A stretch of 9,096 bases of DNA from Paludibacter sp. (GTDB lineage Bacteria > Bacteroidota > Bacteroidia > Bacteroidales > Paludibacteraceae). The stretch lies in the NCBI GenBank assembly GCA_028748945.1, contig JAQTOL010000105.1, positions 1 through 9,096 of the forward strand, read 5' to 3'. The notes under the pieces were generated by a model that saw only the letters and a list, made by a program, of their open reading frames with translations, ran no database searches and was not told the DNA's origin. The position numbers and the translations under genes were made by a program. The stretch's first letter is position 1. Every line of letters begins with the position of its first letter. Shown here one piece after another: positions 6,535 through 9,096 of the stretch.

Positions 6535-6899
6535 ACAATCGTTTTCCCAAACGGGGTCAAAGCCAGAGCTGCTAATTTAAAATGTTGCAAAGCAAAGGGA
6601 ATTCCTATGATTGTAATAGCAAAGAGTAAGCCGAAAAGCAGATGGGTCAATGAAATCCAGATACCACCAACGCAGATCCAGATGATATTCATCAGTGTGG
6701 ATAAGCAACCCGAACCATTCTTTTTTGTCCGGATCTCACTACCAAAAGGCCATAGAGCCAGCATGGCCAGTTTTAATGTTTGAATGCCAAAGGGAATACC
6801 AACAATGGTAAGCATCAAAAGCAGACTGGAAATCAGGTATTCAATGGCAATAATAATTCCACCAAAAACAATCCAAATAATATTACCCAGAAGTGACAT
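6525..6899 (-). CDS. yccF: YccF-family inner-membrane protein with internal duplication
   Basis: The 124-residue, very hydrophobic protein matches the YccF family (two YccF domains), whose biochemical role is unknown. It contains two 50-residue repeats, residues 4-53 and 69-118, that I align without gaps with 29 identities. Each carries NIIWI, GG, an I-V/I-GIPF turn, QxxKLA and ends in PFG. A short polar linker (SEIRTKKNGSGC, 54-65) joins them. Each repeat likely forms two membrane-spanning or re-entrant segments around the GIPF turn. It is a little shorter than E. coli YccF (about 148). It lies 138 nt downstream of the DEAD-box gene on the same strand, with a direct repeat and an inverted repeat between, so it may have its own promoter. 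Its 3' end shares the bidirectional terminator. Confidence 0.9.
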   Translation of the reverse strand: MSLLGNIIWIVFGGIIIAIEYLISSLLLMLTIVGIPFGIQTLKLAMLALWPFGSEIRTKKNGSGCLSTLMNIIWICVGGIWISLTHLLFGLLFAITIIGIPFALQHFKLAALALTPFGKTIVKK

Positions 6900-6920
6900 A
6901 AGCCTGTTGATTTATATAAA

Positions 6921-6941
6921 TTCAATTTATTGCAATTTATT
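6921..6941. repeat. Ten-base-spaced direct repeat upstream of the yccF-like gene
   Basis: CAATTTATT occurs at 6923-6931 and again at 6933-6941, a 10-bp period (one helical turn), 24 nt upstream of the yccF-like start. Such phasing suits a regulator binding side by side on one DNA face, but the sequence is AT-rich and the call is tentative. Confidence 0.35.
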
Positions 6942-6990
6942 TCGTCATATCCTTTTGAATCAAAACAAGAATAATACAAAAATGTTGTGA

Positions 6991-7028
6991 GAAAGATTGC
7001 AAAATTTGATATTTTCACCGAATCTTTC
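6991..7028. repeat. Imperfect inverted repeat between the DEAD-box and yccF-like genes
   Basis: Outer arms GAAAGATT (6991-6998) and AATCTTTC (7021-7028) are perfectly complementary. Inside them a second stem AAAAT/ATTTT (7001-7005, 7011-7015) closes a five-base loop, leaving a small internal loop. It starts 9 nt after the DEAD-box stop in the direction of transcription. It may be a weak terminator or an mRNA 3'-end stabiliser; only a broken T run (CATTTTTG) follows it. Confidence 0.5.
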
Positions 7029-7037
7029 GCGGTTCGC

Positions 7038-8180
7038 TTAAAAACCCTGTAAATTAATACTCTCACTATCAATCATAGTAACCCATTTCCCCATCTTCTT
7101 CTGAATCACCCTGAAATGTTGTTTATCTTCAGGAGAAATCAATGAAATCGCTTCACCGGGTGATTCGGCACGACCGGTTCGTCCGATTCGGTGAATATAA
7201 TCTTTGGGTGAGCGGGGCAGTTCGTAATTAATTACATAAGGCAGGAATTGAATATCAATACCACGCGAAATCAAATCCGTAGCCACCAGAACACGTAGTT
7301 CACCCGATTTAAATTTATTCAGGGCTTCAGTTCTGGCACCCTGGCTTTTTTTACTATGCATGGCAGTTGCTTTTATACCGTTCTTCCGGAGTTTATCGGC
7401 CACATTATCGGCTTTATAAACCGAAGAAGTGAATACAAGTACCTGCTTCATATCGTTGTTTTTAATCAGGTATCGCAACAACGGGCCTTTATTTTCTTCC
7501 GAAACAAAATAACCCACCTGGGAAATTAAATCAAATGTATTATCTTCTTCCTCAATTTTTATAACAACCGGATTCACCAGTAAAATTTGATTAATCCGGC
7601 TCACATCGTCATTCAAAGTAGCCGAAAATAAGAGGTTCTGTCGTTTTTTTGGCAATAACTTAAATATGAGGCTCATTTCTTCCCGAAAGCCCATATTCAG
7701 CATTTTGTCAGCTTCGTCCAAAACCAGCGTTTCAATTTCGGATAAATGAACCGCCTTCGATTCAACCAGTTCCAACAATCTTCCCGGCGTTGCAACCAGA
7801 ATATTGACGTTTTGCAAAGCCATCATTTGCGGGTTAATGGATACACCGCCAAAAACAGCTAAGGTTTTTATTCGTTCTGGAAGAGACGAACCAAAAGTAA
7901 TAAATACTTCGCTGACCTGCATGGCCAGTTCACGCGTTGGCACCAGTACCAGCACATTGACATGTCGGTTTTTAGTGATGGTCTTTCCCTGCAGATTCAT
8001 TAATATCGGCAAAACATAACCCGCCGTTTTTCCGGAACCGGTTTTGGCAATACCCAACACATCCCTCATCTTCAAAACAGCCGGGATAACTTCCTGTTGA
8101 ATCGGATAAGGCTGAGAATAATTCTGATTAGCAACAGCTTTCAATAAAGCCGGCGATAAGCCAAGGGAAGTAAAAGGCAT
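7038..8180 (-). CDS. DEAD-box ATP-dependent RNA helicase (RhlE-like, minimal core)
   Basis: The 380-residue protein remodels RNA duplexes or RNA-protein complexes, typically in ribosome assembly, mRNA turnover or cold adaptation. All DEAD-box motifs are present in order: Q motif YPIQQEVIP (25-33), Walker A AKTGSGKT with K51, PTRELA (81-86), GG at 111-112, TPGRL (131-135), DEAD (155-158), SAT (186-188), LVFTSS (248-253), ATDLISRGID (300-309) and HRIGRTGR (330-337). The protein stops about 40 residues after the last motif. It therefore lacks the basic C-terminal tail found on many RhlE and CsdA proteins, and partner or RNA specificity cannot be read from it. The start at 8180 gives the usual MPFTSLGLSP-type opening (F at residue 3). 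A TATCTTTA element lies 37 nt upstream on the same strand. The rhlE name is plausible but not certain. Confidence 0.95.
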   Translation of the reverse strand: MPFTSLGLSPALLKAVANQNYSQPYPIQQEVIPAVLKMRDVLGIAKTGSGKTAGYVLPILMNLQGKTITKNRHVNVLVLVPTRELAMQVSEVFITFGSSLPERIKTLAVFGGVSINPQMMALQNVNILVATPGRLLELVESKAVHLSEIETLVLDEADKMLNMGFREEMSLIFKLLPKKRQNLLFSATLNDDVSRINQILLVNPVVIKIEEEDNTFDLISQVGYFVSEENKGPLLRYLIKNNDMKQVLVFTSSVYKADNVADKLRKNGIKATAMHSKKSQGARTEALNKFKSGELRVLVATDLISRGIDIQFLPYVINYELPRSPKDYIHRIGRTGRAESPGEAISLISPEDKQHFRVIQKKMGKWVTMIDSESINLQGF

Positions 8181-8217
8181 ATTTATAGTTATGGTTTTGT
8201 GGAAACATTACGATTTG

Positions 8218-8247
8218 TAAAGATAGGTATAATCAAATCAGGTTCAA
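8218..8247 (-). promoter_or_regulatory. Probable promoter of the DEAD-box helicase gene
   Basis: Read on the - strand, TTG (8247-8245), a 19-nt spacer and TATCTTTA (8225-8218) resemble the Bacteroidetes -33/-7 pair, with one mismatch in the last base of TAnnTTTG. The ATG follows 37 nt after the -7 element. Confidence 0.5.
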
Positions 8248-8345
8248 TAAATGAACTGAACAAATTAAGTTTTGATCAAATCAATTTATTTTGGGAAGGA
8301 TGTAAATTACAATCCGAAATCAGGCTTTTATTAATAAAAACCATT

Positions 8346-8378
8346 AAAAAAAACCGGGCAAAATTGAAAGTGTCAATT
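8346..8378 (-). terminator. Weak terminator candidate after the small membrane-protein pair
   Basis: On the - strand, just after the stop at 8382, AATTGA and TCAATT (8378-8373 and 8367-8362) form a 6-bp AT-rich stem with a 5-base loop. An 8-base T run (8353-8346) follows, about 8 nt beyond the stem. The stem is weak and the T run distant, so termination here is tentative. Confidence 0.3.
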
Positions 8379-8381
8379 CAA

Positions 8382-8564
8382 CTATTTTTTTCTAAGTCTG
8401 ATCGCATTGATTAGTTGAGTCAATAAGAGTCCAAATATTCCACCAATGGCAAATATTGATATAAATTCAACCGTTCTTACACTCCCGTTTGCAATATTTT
8501 GAAAATAATTGACACTGGTAATAAGAAGTAAAACTGCAGTAAATATTAAATTCTTGTATTTCAT
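8382..8564 (-). CDS. Small two-segment membrane protein of unknown function
   Basis: This 60-residue frame encodes two hydrophobic segments, about residues 5-20 (NLIFTAVLLLITSVNY) and 33-54 (from EFISIFAIGGIFG to INA). A short polar loop (FQNIANGSVRT) joins them, and the protein ends in a basic RLRKK tail that suggests a cytoplasmic C-terminus. I do not recognise a family. Its start is only 8 nt after the stop of the DUF5652-like gene on the same strand, so the two are almost certainly one transcript and may act together in the membrane. The tight spacing and the clean two-helix layout are the main reasons to accept it as real. Confidence 0.7.
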   Translation of the reverse strand: MKYKNLIFTAVLLLITSVNYFQNIANGSVRTVEFISIFAIGGIFGLLLTQLINAIRLRKK

Positions 8565-8572
8565 TTGTCACA

Positions 8573-8800
8573 TTAATTATTCCTGTTTTCTTCGGGTTTT
8601 TTCTTGCTTAAAAAGATATAAATGATGGGCAAAATTCCAATTGTATTGAAAATAGCAATACAAATAAACCAGACAAGTTCATTGTTACGACCGGCTTTCC
8701 ACATGGCAATTAATTTCCAAACAGAATCCCATAAAACAAGAACAATTATAAAAGGCAACATCCAGGCGTAGGATCCTAAAGAATTTGAAATAGTATTCAT
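8573..8800 (-). CDS. DUF5652-like small membrane protein
   Basis: The 75-residue protein has two membrane segments, about 12-28 and 43-64. They flank a conserved-looking cytoplasmic-type loop LWDSVWKLIAMWKAGRNNE (23-41), which is followed by WFICIAIFNTIGILPIIYIF (44-63) and a charged tail SKKKPEENRNN. The W-D-x-x-W-K, ARNN-like and N-x-x-G-I-L-P-x-x-Y features fit the small DUF5652 family and resemble the N-terminal membrane module of phospholipase-D-like proteins. The function is unknown. The assignment rests on pattern memory, not a search. It is the first gene of a two-gene unit with the 60-residue membrane protein and has a good TTG/TAnnTTTG promoter upstream on the - strand. Confidence 0.8.
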   Translation of the reverse strand: MNTISNSLGSYAWMLPFIIVLVLWDSVWKLIAMWKAGRNNELVWFICIAIFNTIGILPIIYIFLSKKKPEENRNN

Positions 8801-8847
8801 TTTGACTAATTATTAAAAGTTTTTAATGAGTTTCAATTCACAAGCTG

Positions 8848-8875
8848 CAAATATACAAATTATTCGAATAGTCAA
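8848..8875 (-). promoter_or_regulatory. Bacteroidetes-type promoter of the DUF5652-like operon
   Basis: On the - strand, TTG (8875-8873), a 17-nt spacer and TATATTTG (8855-8848, exact TAnnTTTG) form a -33/-7 pair. The initiation site would be near 8841, leaving about 40 nt of leader before the ATG at 8800. It lies in the gap downstream of the nspC stop. Confidence 0.65.
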
Positions 8876-8894
8876 TCATTTTAATACCACATTT

Positions 8895-8922
8895 ATCAAT
8901 TATCAATTATGAATTATGAATT
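8895..8922. repeat. Four tandem 7-bp units just downstream of nspC
   Basis: Two copies of ATCAATT (8895-8901, 8902-8908) are followed directly by two copies of ATGAATT (8909-8915, 8916-8922). The units differ only at the third base. The array abuts the nspC stop codon (8925-8927, - strand) with two bases between. From memory, AT-rich arrays like this occur in Bacteroidetes intergenic DNA; they may be a slippage product. Confidence 0.75.
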
Positions 8923-8924
8923 TA

Positions 8925-9096
8925 TTAAGACATTCTATTCTTATAATCCTCGTAACCGAATTCCCGGATCAATTTAAATTCATTTTCTTTTGTCCATATT
9001 CCCAGACTTGGATGTGTAACGCCGTTAAACATGGTGGTTTTTACCAGGGTATAATGAATCATATCATTGAAAACAATCCGGTCTCCTATTTTTAAC
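8925..9096 (-). CDS. nspC: C-terminus of carboxynorspermidine decarboxylase (NspC), 5'-truncated by the window edge
   Basis: The - strand frame enters from the right edge and ends at TAA (8927-8925), giving the last 56 residues. The sequence GDRIVFNDMIHYTLVKTT, then MFNGVTHPSLGIW, and the ending REFGYEDYKNRMS, fits the C-terminal beta-domain of NspC. NspC is the fold-type III PLP enzyme that decarboxylates carboxy(nor)spermidine to (nor)spermidine in the alternative polyamine pathway common in Bacteroidetes. The HYTxVKTTxFNG stretch is the most telling; the related lysine/diaminopimelate and ornithine decarboxylases have different endings. The PLP lysine and most of the active site lie outside the window. 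No carboxynorspermidine dehydrogenase gene is visible here. The stop is followed by the 7-bp repeat array rather than a hairpin terminator. Confidence 0.82.
   Translation of the reverse strand, partial: LKIGDRIVFNDMIHYTLVKTTMFNGVTHPSLGIWTKENEFKLIREFGYEDYKNRMS

Noticed and set aside
6784..6990. 68-codon + strand frame across the yccF start
   Set aside because: It is antisense to the conserved YccF repeat 1 and continues into AT-rich intergenic DNA.
8199..8414. 71-codon + strand frame with GTG start, divergent from the DEAD-box gene
   Set aside because: It starts inside the probable DEAD-box promoter region, its in-frame start is only a GTG, and its end overlaps the better-supported 60-residue membrane-protein gene on the other strand. 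The peptide (NELNKLSFDQINLFWEGCK part) looks protein-like, so a decayed gene fragment is possible, but I cannot support it.
1..9096. Defence island, mobile element, CRISPR array or biosynthetic cluster
   Set aside because: I see no transposase, integrase, terminal repeats, spacer array or nuclease/toxin signatures. The two helicases are ordinary RecQ and DEAD-box types without defence partners beside them.

Overview
The window looks like a chromosomal segment from a Bacteroidota (Bacteroidetes) bacterium. Base composition is moderately AT-rich. Start codons sit behind A/T-rich leaders with no clear Shine-Dalgarno sequence. Several genes are preceded by the Bacteroidetes -7 promoter element TAnnTTTG. 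The gene families present (secreted GH43, HRDC-less RecQ, stand-alone E2-like proteins, NspC) also fit this phylum. I see no rRNA, tRNA, CRISPR array, insertion sequence or phage gene.

Region 1 (1-1973, + strand) is the end of a polysaccharide-utilisation cluster. It holds the C-terminus of an alpha/beta-hydrolase esterase, followed 91 nt later by a complete secreted GH43 beta-xylosidase/arabinofuranosidase. Together they would remove ester decorations and cleave xylo- or arabino-oligosaccharides. Region 2 (1974-4437, +) holds three genes: a 59-residue orphan BFD-type [2Fe-2S] protein with a clear terminator, a 48-residue single-pass membrane protein candidate, and a RecQ-family DNA helicase with the zinc-binding motif but no HRDC domain.

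Region 3 (4438-6524, +) is the most unusual part. Two tandem paralogues of exactly 305 codons resemble only the catalytic domain of 2-oxoacid dehydrogenase E2 / chloramphenicol acetyltransferase. They have no lipoyl or subunit-binding domain. In both, the active-site His of the HxxxDG motif is Glu (DERICDG). By hand count they are about 68% identical without a gap, and each has its own TATCTTTG promoter element at nearly the same distance from its ATG. A strong bidirectional terminator closes the region.

Region 4 (6525-9096, - strand) reads right to left. It holds the C-terminus of NspC (carboxynorspermidine decarboxylase, polyamine synthesis), a pair of small membrane proteins (one DUF5652-like), a minimal DEAD-box RNA helicase, and a YccF-family membrane protein with a clear internal duplication. 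The neighbouring functions (glycan breakdown, iron-sulphur, DNA and RNA helicases, polyamines) do not form one obvious pathway. The window reads as ordinary chromosomal housekeeping and accessory genes rather than a defence or mobile island. The duplicated His-less acyltransferase-fold proteins are the best candidate for unexplained biology.
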